Of a DNA stretch of 64,000 nt, positions 1-10,073 are shown piece after piece. Positions within the stretch are counted from its first letter, which is position 1. Every line of letters begins with the position of its first letter. The stretch comes from Nonomuraea soli. GTDB lineage: Bacteria; Actinomycetota; Actinomycetes; Streptosporangiales; Streptosporangiaceae. A program made the position numbers and the translations under genes. The notes below the pieces were generated by a model. That model saw only the letters and a list, made by a program, of their open reading frames with translations. It was not told where the DNA came from and searched no databases. The DNA lies in assembly GCF_013761175.1 (NCBI RefSeq), contig NZ_JACDUR010000001.1:186001-250000 (forward strand). Reading direction: 5' to 3'.

Positions 1-1
1 T

Positions 2-910
2 GGAAGATCGGTCGTCACGATCGGCGTGTTCGACGGCGTGCACCGCGGGCACCGGGCGGTGGTGGAGCGCGCGGTGTCGCGGGCGCGCGAGCTGGGCCTG
101 CGGTGCGTCGCGATCAGCTTCGAGCCCCATCCCGGCGAGGTCGTTCGTCCCGGCTCCCACCCGTCCCGGCTGACCACGCCGTCGCACCGCGCGCAGCTGC
201 TGCGCGAGCTGGGCGTCGACGAGGTGCGGGTGATCGACTTCACCCTCGGCCTGTCGCGCACCACGCCCGAGGAGTTCGCGCAGTCGCTGCTCGTCGACGA
301 CCTGCGCGCGGCGGTGGTCGTCGCGGGGGAGAACTTCCGTTTCGGCCACCGGGCCGCCGGCGACGTCGAGACCTTGCGCACGCTGGGCGACAAGCACGAC
401 TTCACCGCCGAGGTGGTGCCGCTGGTTCCCGGGGTGTCGGCGACGCGCGTGCGCGAGCTGCTGGCGGAGGGCGACGTCGGCGCGGCTGCGGAGGCGCTCG
501 GCCGCCCGCACCGGGTCGAGGGCGTCGTCGTGCGCGGCTACCAGCGCGGACGCCAGCTCGGCTTCCCCACCGCCAACGTGGAGTCGCCGCCGCACACGGC
601 CATCCCGGCCGACGGCGTCTACGCGGGCTGGTTGCGCTGCATCCCGGTCGGCAACCTGCCCGCCGCCTACGACGGCGTGCGCTGGCCTGCCGCGATCTCG
701 GTGGGCACCAACCCGACGTTCGAGGGCGTGCCGCGTACGGTGGAGGCCTACGCGCTCGACCGCGACGACCTGGAGTTGTACGGCACGCACGTGGCCGTGG
801 AGTTCGCCGCCCGGTTGCGCGGCAACACCAGGTTCGACTCCATCGAGGCGCTCGTCGACCAGATCAACGCCGACGTCGACCAGGCGAGGGACCTGACGCG
901 CGGCGCGTGA
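2..910 (+). CDS. ribF: Bifunctional riboflavin kinase / FAD synthetase (5' truncated by window edge)
   Basis: Makes FMN from riboflavin by phosphorylation and FAD from FMN by adenylylation, in the cytoplasm. The reading frame is already open at base 2 (GRSVVTIGVFDGVHRGH), so the true start lies before the window and roughly the first 10-15 residues are missing. The N-terminal adenylyltransferase domain shows FDGVHRGH, the nucleotide-binding HxGH-like motif. The C-terminal riboflavin kinase domain begins near visible residue 160 with the GRQLGFPTANV motif. About 302 residues are visible, close to the usual 310-320. It precedes rpsO, the usual actinobacterial arrangement. Identification is secure. 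Confidence 0.95.
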   Translation, partial: GRSVVTIGVFDGVHRGHRAVVERAVSRARELGLRCVAISFEPHPGEVVRPGSHPSRLTTPSHRAQLLRELGVDEVRVIDFTLGLSRTTPEEFAQSLLVDDLRAAVVVAGENFRFGHRAAGDVETLRTLGDKHDFTAEVVPLVPGVSATRVRELLAEGDVGAAAEALGRPHRVEGVVVRGYQRGRQLGFPTANVESPPHTAIPADGVYAGWLRCIPVGNLPAAYDGVRWPAAISVGTNPTFEGVPRTVEAYALDRDDLELYGTHVAVEFAARLRGNTRFDSIEALVDQINADVDQARDLTRGA

Positions 911-1069
911 ACAACGATGTGCGACCAGGTGTACCGCGATGGTAACCTTGCATGTCGGCTCTGTAATGGCTGCGTTCCACGCCGCCCTGGATGCCTTCAT
1001 CGCGGCGACTGTCGGCACGCACGGTCGCTCGCATTCGATCCAGCGTGTCCGCATAGTTCAAGGAGAGTC

Positions 1070-1339
1070 GTGTCCCTCGACACCACTGCCAAGAAGGCAA
1101 TCATCGCTGAGTACGCCAAGGGCGACAGCGACACGGGTTCCCCCGAGGTCCAGATCGCGCTGCTCAGCAAGCGCATCAGCGAGCTGACCGAGCACCTCAA
1201 GTCCCACAAGCACGACCACCACAGCCGTCGTGGTCTGCTCCTGCTGGTCGGCCGGCGTCGCCGCCTGCTGAAGTACCTGCAGAACAAGGACATCGAGCGC
1301 TACCGTTCGCTCATCGAGCGCCTCGGTCTGCGCCGATAG
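1070..1339 (+). CDS. rpsO: 30S ribosomal protein S15
   Basis: Primary 16S rRNA-binding protein of the small subunit. The 89 residues from the GTG at 1070 match the family length exactly and carry the conserved [16 protein letters not shown], the [11 protein letters not shown] helix-loop and the LLKYL segment. The GTG is chosen because an AAGGAG ribosome-binding site sits at 1060-1065 and because an in-frame upstream extension, starting at 917, has no S15-like sequence. It is followed by a strong terminator and then pnp. S15 often represses its own translation by binding its leader; nothing here proves that. Confidence 0.97.
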   Translation: MSLDTTAKKAIIAEYAKGDSDTGSPEVQIALLSKRISELTEHLKSHKHDHHSRRGLLLLVGRRRRLLKYLQNKDIERYRSLIERLGLRR

Positions 1340-1345
1340 TGTGAC

Positions 1346-1372
1346 AAGGGAGCGGCGTTTCGCCGCTCCCTT
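1346..1372 (+). terminator. rpsO terminator hairpin
   Basis: A perfect 12-bp stem (AAGGGAGCGGCG, loop TTT, then its complement) starts 7 nt after the rpsO stop and is followed by a T/C-rich stretch. It probably partly separates rpsO from pnp transcription. Confidence 0.85.
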
Positions 1373-1472
1373 CTCCTTTAGACAACTTAAGATCCGAGAC
1401 ACTAATGCCCCCGCGTCCGCACGAGCACCTAGCGACCCGCGACGCATGCGGGCCGGTCCTCGGTAGTGGCTT

Positions 1473-1488
1473 CCGGTCGAAAGACCGG
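1473..1488 (+). promoter_or_regulatory. GNRA-tetraloop hairpin in the rpsO-pnp spacer
   Basis: CCGGTC-GAAA-GACCGG forms a 6-bp stem with a GAAA tetraloop, about 95 nt upstream of the pnp start. In Streptomyces and enterics the rpsO-pnp spacer carries a hairpin cleaved by RNase III, through which PNPase autoregulates. This hairpin lies in the matching place, but it is short for an RNase III target, so the role is inference. Confidence 0.45.
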
Positions 1489-1580
1489 GCGCTTCGATCG
1501 ATGACCGGCGCTGCACCTACACGAGGGTGCCGGTGATTTCTTGAGGGCGCGGGAGACCTACTGACCGAAGGAGGTCCCCC

Positions 1581-3899
1581 GTGGAGGGTGTCCACACCGC
1601 TGAAGCCGTCATCGACAACGGCGCATTCGGCACGCGCACGATCCGGTTCGAGACGGGCCGGCTCGCGCGCCAGGCGGCGGGTTCCGCCGTCGCCTATCTC
1701 GACGGCGAGACGATGGTCCTGTCCGCGACCACCGCCTCGAAGTCCCCCAGGGACAATCTCGACTTCTTCCCGCTCACGGTCGACGTCGAGGAGCGCATGT
1801 ACGCCGCGGGCCGTATCCCCGGCTCGTTCTTCCGCCGTGAGGGCCGTCCGTCCGAGGACGCCATCCTCACCTGCCGCCTGATCGACCGGCCGCTGCGCCC
1901 GTCGTTCGTCAAGGGCCTGCGCAACGAGATCCAGGTCGTGGCCACCATCATGGCCCTGAACCCCGACCACCTCTACGACGTCGTGGCGATCAACGCCGCG
2001 TCGCTGTCGACCCAGCTCGCCGGGCTGCCCTTCTCGGGCCCGATCGGCGGCGTGCGCGTGGCGCTGATCGACGGCCAGTGGGTGGCCTTCCCGACGCACC
2101 CCGAGCTGGAGCGCGCCACCTTCGACATGGTGGTCGCCGGCCGCGTCCTCGACGACGGCGACGTCGCGATCATGATGGTCGAGGCCGAGTCCACCAAGGA
2201 CACGCTGAAGCTGGTCGCCAATGGCGCGGTCGCGCCGACCGAGGAGACCATCGCGCAGGGCCTCGAGGCCGCCAAGCCCTTCATCAAGGTGCTGTGCGAG
2301 GCGCAGAACAAGGTCGCCAAGGTCGCGGCCAAGGAGACGGCCGACTACCCCGTCTTCCTCGACTACCAGGACGACGCCTACGCCGCGGTCGAGGCCGCGG
2401 TCAAGGGCGACCTGTCGGCCGCGCTGACCATCGCGGGCAAGCAGGAGCGCGAGACCGAGCTCGAGCGCGTCAAGTCGACGCTCGGCGAGAAGCTGCTGCC
2501 GGAGTTCGAGGGCCGCGAGAAGGAGCTGTCCGCCGCCTTCCGCAGCGTGATGAAGAAGCTCATGCGCGAGCGCGTCATCAAGGACGGCGTGCGCATCGAC
2601 GGCCGCGGCCCGAAGGACATCCGCGCCCTGTCCGCCGAGGTCCACGTGATCCCGCGCGTGCACGGCTCGGCCCTGTTCGAGCGCGGCGAGACGCAGATCC
2701 TGGGCGTCACGACGCTGAACATGCTGCGCATGGAGCAGATGGTCGACACTCTCAACCCCGAGAAGACCAAGCGCTACATGCACAACTACAACTTCCCGCC
2801 CTACTCCACCGGTGAGACCGGCCGGGTGGGCTCGCCCAAGCGCCGCGAGATCGGTCACGGCGCGCTGGCCGAGCGGGCGCTGATCCCGGTCCTGCCGACG
2901 CGTGAGGAGTTCCCCTACGCGATCCGCCAGGTCTCCGAGGCGCTGGGCTCCAACGGCTCGACCTCGATGGGCTCGGTCTGCGCCTCCACCATGGCACTGC
3001 TCGACGCCGGTGTGCCGCTGCGCGAGATGGTCGCTGGCATCGCGATGGGCCTCATCGGTGAGGGCGACACCTTCATCACCCTGACCGACATCCTCGGTGC
3101 GGAAGACGCCATGGGCGACATGGACTTCAAGGTCGCCGGTACCAAGGAGGTCATCACCGCCCTCCAGCTCGACACCAAGCTCGACGGCATCCCGGCCAGC
3201 GTCCTGGCCGCCGCCCTCAAGCAGGCCAAGGGCGCGCGTCTGGCGATCCTCGACGTGATGCAGGAGGCGATCGACTCTCCGGCGGAGATGAACCCGACCG
3301 CGCCGCGCATCATCACCATCAAGGTCCCGGTCGACAAGATCGGCGAGGTCATCGGGCCGAAGGGCAAGATGATCAACCAGATCCAGGACGACACCGGCGC
3401 CGAGATCACGATCGAGGACGACGGCACCATCTACATCGGCGCGACCGACGGCCCGGCTGCGGAGGCCGCGCGTAGCGCCATCAACGCGATCGCCAACCCC
3501 CACATGCCGGAGGTCGGCGAGCGCTACCTGGGCACGGTCGTGAAGATCGCCTCCTTCGGCGCCTTCGTGAGCCTCATGCCCGGCAAGGACGGCCTGCTCC
3601 ACGTCTCCCAGATCCGCAAGCTGCACGGCGGCAAGCGCATCGAGAACGTCGAGGACGTCATGAACGTCGGCGAGAAGATCCAGGTGGAGATCGCCGAGAT
3701 CGACTCGCGTGGCAAGCTCTCGCTGGTCCCGGTCGAGGTCATCGAGAAGGAAGCCGCCGAGAAGGAGGCCAGGGGCGCAGCGGGTGACGAGCCCGCCGCC
3801 GAGGCCGCCGAGGCGTCCTCGGGCGACGACAAGCCGCGCCGCACCCGCACCCGCGTGCGGACCCGCCGCCCGGCCGACGGCGACGACCGCAACTCGTAA
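1581..3899 (+). CDS. pnp: Polyribonucleotide nucleotidyltransferase (PNPase)
   Basis: Degrades RNA 3' to 5' by phosphorolysis and can add 3' tails; trimeric and cytoplasmic. The 772 residues contain two RNase PH domains (about 15-150 and 330-500, the second with [14 protein letters not shown]), an alpha-helical linker, a KH domain near 575-635 with [11 protein letters not shown], and an S1 domain near 645-715 with [18 protein letters not shown]. The tail is acidic then Arg-rich ([12 protein letters not shown]). The GTG at 1581 follows GAAGGAGG at the right distance. Its neighbours rpsO and the M16 peptidase are the standard actinobacterial order. Confidence 0.98.
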   Translation: MEGVHTAEAVIDNGAFGTRTIRFETGRLARQAAGSAVAYLDGETMVLSATTASKSPRDNLDFFPLTVDVEERMYAAGRIPGSFFRREGRPSEDAILTCRLIDRPLRPSFVKGLRNEIQVVATIMALNPDHLYDVVAINAASLSTQLAGLPFSGPIGGVRVALIDGQWVAFPTHPELERATFDMVVAGRVLDDGDVAIMMVEAESTKDTLKLVANGAVAPTEETIAQGLEAAKPFIKVLCEAQNKVAKVAAKETADYPVFLDYQDDAYAAVEAAVKGDLSAALTIAGKQERETELERVKSTLGEKLLPEFEGREKELSAAFRSVMKKLMRERVIKDGVRIDGRGPKDIRALSAEVHVIPRVHGSALFERGETQILGVTTLNMLRMEQMVDTLNPEKTKRYMHNYNFPPYSTGETGRVGSPKRREIGHGALAERALIPVLPTREEFPYAIRQVSEALGSNGSTSMGSVCASTMALLDAGVPLREMVAGIAMGLIGEGDTFITLTDILGAEDAMGDMDFKVAGTKEVITALQLDTKLDGIPASVLAAALKQAKGARLAILDVMQEAIDSPAEMNPTAPRIITIKVPVDKIGEVIGPKGKMINQIQDDTGAEITIEDDGTIYIGATDGPAAEAARSAINAIANPHMPEVGERYLGTVVKIASFGAFVSLMPGKDGLLHVSQIRKLHGGKRIENVEDVMNVGEKIQVEIAEIDSRGKLSLVPVEVIEKEAAEKEARGAAGDEPAAEAAEASSGDDKPRRTRTRVRTRRPADGDDRNS

Positions 3900-3911
3900 C
3901 GAGGGGCATCA

Positions 3912-3950
3912 CGACCGCGCGGCCGAAGCCGGCCGCGCGGTCGCTTTTTT
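3912..3950 (+). terminator. pnp rho-independent terminator
   Basis: A 13-bp GC stem (3912-3924 with 3931-3943, loop GAAGCC) is followed by six T residues at 3945-3950. It begins 13 nt after the pnp stop. Confidence 0.95.
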
Positions 3951-4054
3951 GGGAGGCCCACGCGGCCCGTGAAAAGGACTTTTGGCGCAAGCCTCCAGTA
4001 CGAGGCTTCCGAGGGAGTACGGAGTACGTACGGCGCAGCCGTACAGTGGGCGAT

Positions 4055-5407
4055 GTGACGACGACGAAGTCGGCGCCCGGGCAGAAGGAGCGCGCGTTGA
4101 TCGAGACCACCCTCCACCCGGGCAGGGAAGGCGTAGGCACGGTCAAACGCACCATCCTGCCGGGAGGGCTGCGAGTGGTGACCGAGACCATGCCGACCGT
4201 GCGCAGCGTGGCGGTGGGCATGTGGGTCGGCATCGGTTCGCGCGACGAGGCGCCCGAGCACATGGGTGCCACCCACTTCCTGGAACACCTGCTGTTCAAG
4301 GGCACGCCCAGCCGCGACGCGATGGAGATCTCCGCCTCGATCGAGGGCATCGGCGGTGAGATCAACGCCTTCACCGCCAAGGAGTACACCTGCTACTACG
4401 CGCGGGTCCTCGACGAGGACCTGCCGGTGGCGGTCGACGTGCTCGCCGACGTGGTGACCAGCTCGCTGATCGACCTCGACGACGTCGACGCCGAGCGGGG
4501 CGTGATCCTGGAGGAGATCGCCATGCACGACGACGATCCCTCCGACGTGGTGCACGAGCAGTTCTCGGCCGAGCTGTACGGCGATTCGCCCATCGGCCGG
4601 CCGATCCTGGGCACCGTGGAGTCGATCAACACGCTGCAGCGCGACCGGATCCTCGAGTACTACCGCCGCTACTACCTGCCCAGCCGTACTGTCGTCTCCG
4701 TGGCCGGCAACATCCGCCACGAGCAGGTCGTCGAGCTGGTCGCCAAGGCCTACGGCCGGGCGGGGGCGCTCGGCGGCCCCGCCGAGGCGGTGCCGCCGCG
4801 GATCGAGGGCCCGGGTGTCGCGCCGCGCTCCGGGGTGAGGGTGCTCGACCGGCCCACCGAGCAGGCCAACCTGGTGCTGGGCACCACGGCGATGTCGCGC
4901 ACCGACGACCGCCGGTTCGCGCTCGGCGTGCTCAACGCGGCCCTGGGCGGCGGCATGTCGTCGCGCCTGTTCCAGGAGATCCGCGAGAAGCGGGGCCTGG
5001 CCTACTCCGCCTACAGCTACACCTCGGCCTACGCCGACACCGGGCAGTTCGGCATCTACGTCGGGTGCCTGCCGTCCAAGATCGACGAAGTGCTGAAGAT
5101 CTGCCGCGACGAGGTCGCCCGCGTCGTCGACCAGGGCATCTCCGACGAGGAGCTGGTGCGCGGCAAGGGCCAGATGCGCGGCGGGCTCGTGCTCGGCCTG
5201 GAGGACACCGGCTCGCGCATGTCGAGGATCGGCAAGAACGAGCTCGTCTACGACGAGCTGCTGTCGGTCGACGACGTGCTCGCCAGGATCGACGAGGTCA
5301 CGCCCGACGAGATCCTCGCCGTGGCCCGCGACGTGCTCAAGCGTCCGCTCACGCTCGCCGTGATCGGGCCCTACGGCGACAAGGACTTCTCCTCGGCGAT
5401 CAGCTGA
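4055..5407 (+). CDS. M16 family zinc metallopeptidase (insulinase/MPP-like)
   Basis: Zinc-dependent peptidase of the pitrilysin family. The inverted zinc motif HxxEH is present as HFLEH (residues 74-78 from this start) and the downstream Glu ligand falls in GVILEEIAMH. The C-terminal half has the family's second inactive-like domain and the Arg-Tyr-type segment REKRGLAYSAYSY. Two GTG starts are possible, 4046 and 4055. I chose 4055 because TACAGT at 4042-4047 is a good -10 box lying exactly 7 nt before it, the leaderless pattern seen at several other genes here, and no Shine-Dalgarno is visible. The substrate is unknown. This gene follows pnp in most actinobacteria. Its 3' end overlaps the convergent small gene by 8 nt. 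Confidence 0.92.
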   Translation: MTTTKSAPGQKERALIETTLHPGREGVGTVKRTILPGGLRVVTETMPTVRSVAVGMWVGIGSRDEAPEHMGATHFLEHLLFKGTPSRDAMEISASIEGIGGEINAFTAKEYTCYYARVLDEDLPVAVDVLADVVTSSLIDLDDVDAERGVILEEIAMHDDDPSDVVHEQFSAELYGDSPIGRPILGTVESINTLQRDRILEYYRRYYLPSRTVVSVAGNIRHEQVVELVAKAYGRAGALGGPAEAVPPRIEGPGVAPRSGVRVLDRPTEQANLVLGTTAMSRTDDRRFALGVLNAALGGGMSSRLFQEIREKRGLAYSAYSYTSAYADTGQFGIYVGCLPSKIDEVLKICRDEVARVVDQGISDEELVRGKGQMRGGLVLGLEDTGSRMSRIGKNELVYDELLSVDDVLARIDEVTPDEILAVARDVLKRPLTLAVIGPYGDKDFSSAIS

Positions 5408-5771
5408 CCCTGATCACGGCGCCGATGGTGGTGCCGCCACCGGGGATCCTGCTGATGGTGAGCCCGGTGGTGGTGCGCCGGCCGCGCACCTCCTCCTCCG
5501 GCTTGACCGCTCCCTCGTCGGCGACGGTCAGCCGCAGGCCACCCCGGTGCATGGTCAGGGCGAACGACACCGTCTTGGCCCGGCCGAACCGTTCTACTTC
5601 GGCCAGCGCGGCCCGCACCGTCTCGCGCGCCCGATCGGCCGCGGGACCGGTCAGGTCCTGCGAGGGCAGCGCCCAGATCTCCACCTCGATGCAGGTGCGC
5701 TGTGACCAGCTCACCAGGTCGTACTCCAGCAAACCGGAAAAGGTCCGCGGTTGCTCGCTTCCGATTGTCAC
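5400..5771 (-). CDS. Hypothetical protein with a weak resemblance to GHKL-ATPase C-terminal sequence
   Basis: A protein of 123 residues. The GTG at 5771 is preceded by a purine-rich site (GAAGAAGGG, 5780-5788) at a suitable distance; an upstream ATG at 5825 would add 18 Arg/His-rich residues. The middle is predicted helical (DRARETVRAALAEVERFG). The end (LRLTVADEG... TTTGLTISRIPGGGTTIGAVI) looks like the second half of a histidine-kinase-type ATPase fold, but no N box or complete G boxes are visible. I do not recognise the family. It is convergent with the M16 peptidase and could be a single-domain regulator or a remnant. Confidence 0.6.
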   Translation of the reverse strand: MTIGSEQPRTFSGLLEYDLVSWSQRTCIEVEIWALPSQDLTGPAADRARETVRAALAEVERFGRAKTVSFALTMHRGGLRLTVADEGAVKPEEEVRGRRTTTGLTISRIPGGGTTIGAVIRVS

Positions 5772-5969
5772 GGTCCGGCCCTTCTTCAGCGCTCCGCAAC
5801 GGTGCGGGCCACGACGGGACCGCACCGGTGCATGGTGAACAGACGCAGACCACCGGCCCCACCCGGCGAACCACCCCCGTGAGCAGCTCAGGACCGCGCT
5901 CCACCCCGTGCGATTCCTGGCTCTCCGGGGATGATTATGAGACCCGGTGCCCCCGCCCGCAAGATGCCG

Positions 5970-7250
5970 CTATGGGCACTCCTGCGCCGCCGTGGTGGCC
6001 AGCGCGTTGCACAGGTTGACCCGCCCGTGCCCGAAGGCGTTGTCGCGTCCCGGTATGCCCAGGTCATCGACGGTGGCGATGAGCCGGTTGAAGGCTCCCT
6101 GGGCGCTGAAGGCCGGGAAACGGGAGCGGATGGCGGCGATTACGCCCGTGGCGATGGGGGCCGCCATCGAGGTGCCGTCGAACTCGTCGTAGGCGTCGCC
6201 GACGATGGACGACAGCACGTCGTCTCCGGGAGCCGCCACGTCGACGAACGTGCCGGTGTTGGAGACCTGGCCGCTGCCGAAGGTGGCCAGGTTGTCACGG
6301 TCGTTGGTGGCCGAGACGGCGATCACCTGCGAGTAGGCCGCGGGGAAGACCTGGGTGCCCTGCTGGCCGGGTAGCACGTTGCCCGCCGCGGCCACCAGGG
6401 TCGCCCCCTGGACCAGGCCGAGCTGGAAGACGTTCTCGATGGCCTGGCGCAGCGTGGCGGAGTCGGCGCCGAAGCCGAAGCTCATGTTGATCACCTTGGC
6501 GCCCTGCTGCCAGGTCCACAGCAGGCAGTCGGAGACGTCGGCCACCGAGCCGCTGCCGTTGTTGTCGAAGGCCTTGCAGATGATGAGCCGGGCGTTGAAG
6601 GCCACCCCGGCGCCGCCCTGGCCGTTGTTGACGCGGGCGGCGACGATGCCGGCCACGTGGGTGCCGTGGTTGTTGCCGTCCTTGCAGCTGCCTTCGACGA
6701 TGCCGCCGTTGAACAGCCCGGTGGAGCGGGCGCAGCCGATCACGTTGGCCGCGAGGTCCTCGTGGTCGATGTCGATGCCGGTGTCGACGATGCCGACCTT
6801 GACGGGCGCGCCGGGGATGCCGGCCTGGGCCAGGGTGAAGTAGCCCTCGGGCGCGTCGATGTCGGCGTCGGCGATGCCGCCGGTCTGGCCGGTGTTGTGC
6901 AGGTGGTACTGGTCGGCGAAGTCGGGGTCGGCGGGGAAGATGGGCGGCGGGACCGATCCGATCCGGATGAGGTAGTTGGGCTCGGCGTACTCCACCGCGG
7001 GGTCGCGGCTGAGCCCGGCGGCCACCTGGGCCGGGTCCTGGTCGGTGCGGAGCAGGTCGGCGCCGGTGCGCAGGGCGCGCAGCCGGCTGACACCCGAGCG
7101 CCGCTCGAGGTCGCGGCGCCTGGTGTCGGGGACGTCGGCGCGATACTTGACGATGACGGAGGTGGCGTCGTACGGCGGTGCGGCCTGCGCTCCGGCCGGG
7201 GCCGGAGCCACCAGGAACGCGGCCACGAGCAGCCCAATGACGATTCTCAT
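5970..7250 (-). CDS. Secreted S8 family serine peptidase (subtilisin-like)
   Basis: Extracellular protease of 426 residues. A signal peptide covers about 1-23 (hydrophobic core, then PAGAQA). An I9-type propeptide follows to about residue 98 (SVIVKYRADV ... EYAEPNY). The catalytic triad is clear: Asp156 in VDTGID, His195 in NNHGTHVAG and Ser361 in GTSMAAP. The oxyanion Asn lies in AAAGN. There is no C-terminal P-domain or anchor, so it should be released. Paired cysteines (GCARST, GSCKDG, ADVSDC, LCNAL, EC near the end) suggest disulfides. It is a single gene divergent from dapB and does not look like part of a larger system. Confidence 0.95.
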   Translation of the reverse strand: MRIVIGLLVAAFLVAPAPAGAQAAPPYDATSVIVKYRADVPDTRRRDLERRSGVSRLRALRTGADLLRTDQDPAQVAAGLSRDPAVEYAEPNYLIRIGSVPPPIFPADPDFADQYHLHNTGQTGGIADADIDAPEGYFTLAQAGIPGAPVKVGIVDTGIDIDHEDLAANVIGCARSTGLFNGGIVEGSCKDGNNHGTHVAGIVAARVNNGQGGAGVAFNARLIICKAFDNNGSGSVADVSDCLLWTWQQGAKVINMSFGFGADSATLRQAIENVFQLGLVQGATLVAAAGNVLPGQQGTQVFPAAYSQVIAVSATNDRDNLATFGSGQVSNTGTFVDVAAPGDDVLSSIVGDAYDEFDGTSMAAPIATGVIAAIRSRFPAFSAQGAFNRLIATVDDLGIPGRDNAFGHGRVNLCNALATTAAQECP

Positions 7251-7379
7251 GGGTCGTCCTCTCGGGACATGAGGGATTGGACTGAGGCGGCACCGGCCAA
7301 TGTGCGCCCGTCAGGCGAGCGCTTCTATGCACAAGTGCACACAGCTCATGGCAACCTTCGCCGCCCCTGGGGAGTCCAG

Positions 7380-8123
<744 letters not shown>

Positions 8124-8131
8124 AAGTGAGT

Positions 8132-8156
8132 TGCCCACGGCACCCGACCGTGGGCA
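8132..8156 (+). terminator. dapB terminator-like hairpin
   Basis: TGCCCACGG (8132-8140) pairs perfectly with CCGTGGGCA (8148-8156) across a 7-nt loop, 8 nt after the dapB stop. There is no T tract, as is common for actinobacterial terminators. Confidence 0.7.
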
Positions 8157-8234
8157 GACTCAACCACAAAGAGGGGGGTTGCCCGGCTCCGCACAGCCAG
8201 GCTCTCGATCATCACCTTACGCTACGAGGGGCCA

Positions 8235-8720
8235 ATGGTTCGGTGGGCTGAGCTGGGCGAGTTGCCGGAGCTGGCGCAGATCGAGCGGGCGGCCGACGGC
8301 CTGTTCGCCGAGGTGGGCATCGTCTTCCCGCCGGGCACGACCATGATCGAGGAGGCCGGCGACCCTGGGCGGGTGCTCGTGGAGGGCGATCCGCCCGCCG
8401 GGTTCGCGATGCTCGGGTGGATCGACGGTCACGTGCATCTCGACCAGCTGGCCGTGCATCCCGCGCGCATGCGGCGGGGCATCGGCGGCCGGCTGATGGC
8501 CGCGGTGCTCGACCACGCGCTGGCCGTGGGCGCGCCGGGCGTGACCTTGACGACCTTCCGCGACGTGCCGTGGAACGCCCCCTGGTACACCAGGCACGGC
8601 TTCGCCGTCGTGCCCGAGCCCGCGTGGGGCCCGGAGCTGCGAGCCCTGGTGGAGCACGAGCGCGAGCTGGGCATCGAGCTGGCGCCCCGGGTGGTCATGC
8701 GCGCCGCGACAGCTCCATGA
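8235..8720 (+). CDS. GNAT family N-acetyltransferase
   Basis: Acetyl-CoA-dependent acyltransferase of 161 residues with unknown acceptor. Motif A, the acetyl-CoA pyrophosphate loop, is visible as HLDQLAVHPARMRRGIGGRLM at about residues 72-92 (Q/RxxGxG/A form RRGIGG). The later PWNAPWYTRHGF segment is the usual motif B region. The ATG at 8235 follows GAGGGG. The 3' end overlaps the convergent hypothetical gene by 26 nt. Confidence 0.88.
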   Translation: MVRWAELGELPELAQIERAADGLFAEVGIVFPPGTTMIEEAGDPGRVLVEGDPPAGFAMLGWIDGHVHLDQLAVHPARMRRGIGGRLMAAVLDHALAVGAPGVTLTTFRDVPWNAPWYTRHGFAVVPEPAWGPELRALVEHERELGIELAPRVVMRAATAP

Positions 8721-9165
8721 TCCAGTTGTCGTGCCAGGTGGCGCCGCCGTCGGTCGAGAAGGCCTGGCGGAAGCGGGCCGACGCCGGGGTGACGAGGTCC
8801 CAGGTGTGCCGCATACGCAGGCCGTCGAGCTCCTGGTAGAACGTGCCGACCCCGTTCTCGAACCTGCCCACGTGAAGGCTCCAGTCGGGGGCGTGACCGC
8901 GGGCGTGGATGGCGTTGCTCCACCGGCCCGTGCCCGGATCGTGCGCGTGCACGTCGACGAAGGCCATCTCGCGTCCGTCGGGCAGCACGGCGGCGTACTC
9001 ATCCACCACCACCTGCCCGCCGAGGAAGGCGGCGCCGGTGTTGACCGCGGGGAACTGCTCCCAGCCCGCCGCGACGGTGGCCGCCGGGTCGGCGATCAGC
9101 GAGGCGACGGCCTTGCGCCGGTTGCGGACGTCGAACACGCCGACGAGAAAGTCGAACTCTGCCAT
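8695..9165 (-). CDS. Hypothetical protein, predicted beta-rich
   Basis: A protein of 156 residues starting MAEFDFLVG; an ATG 12 nt upstream (9177) is also in frame. It is rich in aromatic residues and Gly with alternating hydrophobic pattern (VVVDEYAAVLPDGREMAFVDVHA, GGATWHDNWIMELSRR), suggesting a lipocalin-like or DUF1579-like beta barrel that could bind a small ligand. No catalytic motif is visible. It is divergent from the ArsR-type regulator at 9219. I infer the fold only. Confidence 0.75.
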   Translation of the reverse strand: MAEFDFLVGVFDVRNRRKAVASLIADPAATVAAGWEQFPAVNTGAAFLGGQVVVDEYAAVLPDGREMAFVDVHAHDPGTGRWSNAIHARGHAPDWSLHVGRFENGVGTFYQELDGLRMRHTWDLVTPASARFRQAFSTDGGATWHDNWIMELSRRA

Positions 9166-9205
9166 GCAGGCCAGCATCGGCGAACTCGGGCGCCGCGCCC
9201 AGGAT

Positions 9206-9218
9206 TAGGCTGGGCCTT
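9206..9218 (+). promoter_or_regulatory. Putative leaderless promoter of the ArsR-TenA-PucR operon
   Basis: TAGGCT at 9206-9211 is followed by exactly 7 nt and the GTG start at 9219, the leaderless spacing. Confidence 0.5.
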
Positions 9219-10073
9219 GTGATCGAGTACCGGCTCGGCCCGCACGACGTCGCCCGCGTGCGTTTCGGCCGTTCCCCGATGCTGGAACTCCTGGCCAGCG
9301 TGCGGCTGCTGCTCGGCGCGGGCGACCGGCACGTGCACCGTCCGTGGCTGCAGTCGCTGGCCCCGCACGGCAGGCGCGTGCTGAACCGGCTGCCCGTGCT
9401 CCTGGCCGATCTGCGCCACGTGCCGGAGGAGCTGCTGACGGAGCCGGCGGAGCACTTCGAGAAGGAGCTCGAAGGGCTCGGCCCGAGCCTGCGCGACGAG
9501 GTGGCGGCCTACTGGGCGGCGGCGATCGAGCCGGTCTGGCCGAGGCTGCGCGCCGTCCACGACGACGACCTCGGCTACCGGACGGCCGCGCTGACCACCG
9601 GCGGCCTGGCCGCGGTGCTGACCGGCCTGCATCCCGACGTCGAGTACCACGACGGGCTGCTGCGCATCAGGAAGCCCCAGGTCGACGAGTGCCTGCCGGC
9701 CAGGGGCGTGGGCGTGCTGCTCATCCCGTGCGTGTTCGGCTACCCCGGCCTGCTGGCCGCGCACGGCGACTGCGAGCCCACGCTGGTGTACGCGCCGCGC
9801 GGGGTCGCCCTGACCTGGCAGGCGACGCCGGTCTCCGAGCCGCTGGTGAGGCTGATGGGCCGTAACCGGGCGGCCATCCTGTCCCTGCTCGACCTGCCGC
9901 ACACCACCACGGAGCTGGCCGTACGGCTCGGCATCACGGCGGCCGCGGTGAGCGAGCACCTGACGGTGCTGCGGGAGGCCAGGCTGGTCAGCCGCAGGAG
10001 GAACGGCCGCACGGTGCTCTACCAGCAGACCGGCCTGGCGGCGGAGCTGGGTGCGGGTAGCATCTGTCAGTGA
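9219..10073 (+). CDS. ArsR/HTH-type transcriptional regulator with long N-terminal domain
   Basis: DNA-binding regulator of 284 residues. The C-terminal quarter is a winged helix (about 207-275: RAAILSLLD, TTTELAVRLGITAAAVSEHLTVLREARLV, then a basic wing RRRNGRTVLY). The N-terminal 200 residues form a large helical domain of the type often annotated DUF5937 in actinomycete ArsR-like proteins; its ligand is unknown. The stop overlaps the tenA start by 4 nt (GTGA), so the two are translationally coupled. Confidence 0.85.
   Translation: MIEYRLGPHDVARVRFGRSPMLELLASVRLLLGAGDRHVHRPWLQSLAPHGRRVLNRLPVLLADLRHVPEELLTEPAEHFEKELEGLGPSLRDEVAAYWAAAIEPVWPRLRAVHDDDLGYRTAALTTGGLAAVLTGLHPDVEYHDGLLRIRKPQVDECLPARGVGVLLIPCVFGYPGLLAAHGDCEPTLVYAPRGVALTWQATPVSEPLVRLMGRNRAAILSLLDLPHTTTELAVRLGITAAAVSEHLTVLREARLVSRRRNGRTVLYQQTGLAAELGAGSICQ

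Noticed and set aside
917..1069. N-terminal extension of rpsO
   Set aside because: S15 length and the ribosome-binding site both fix the start at 1070.
1311..3626. 771-residue open frame antisense to pnp
   Set aside because: Repetitive Asp/Gly/Arg/His-rich sequence typical of the antisense of a high-GC gene; pnp on the other strand is certain.
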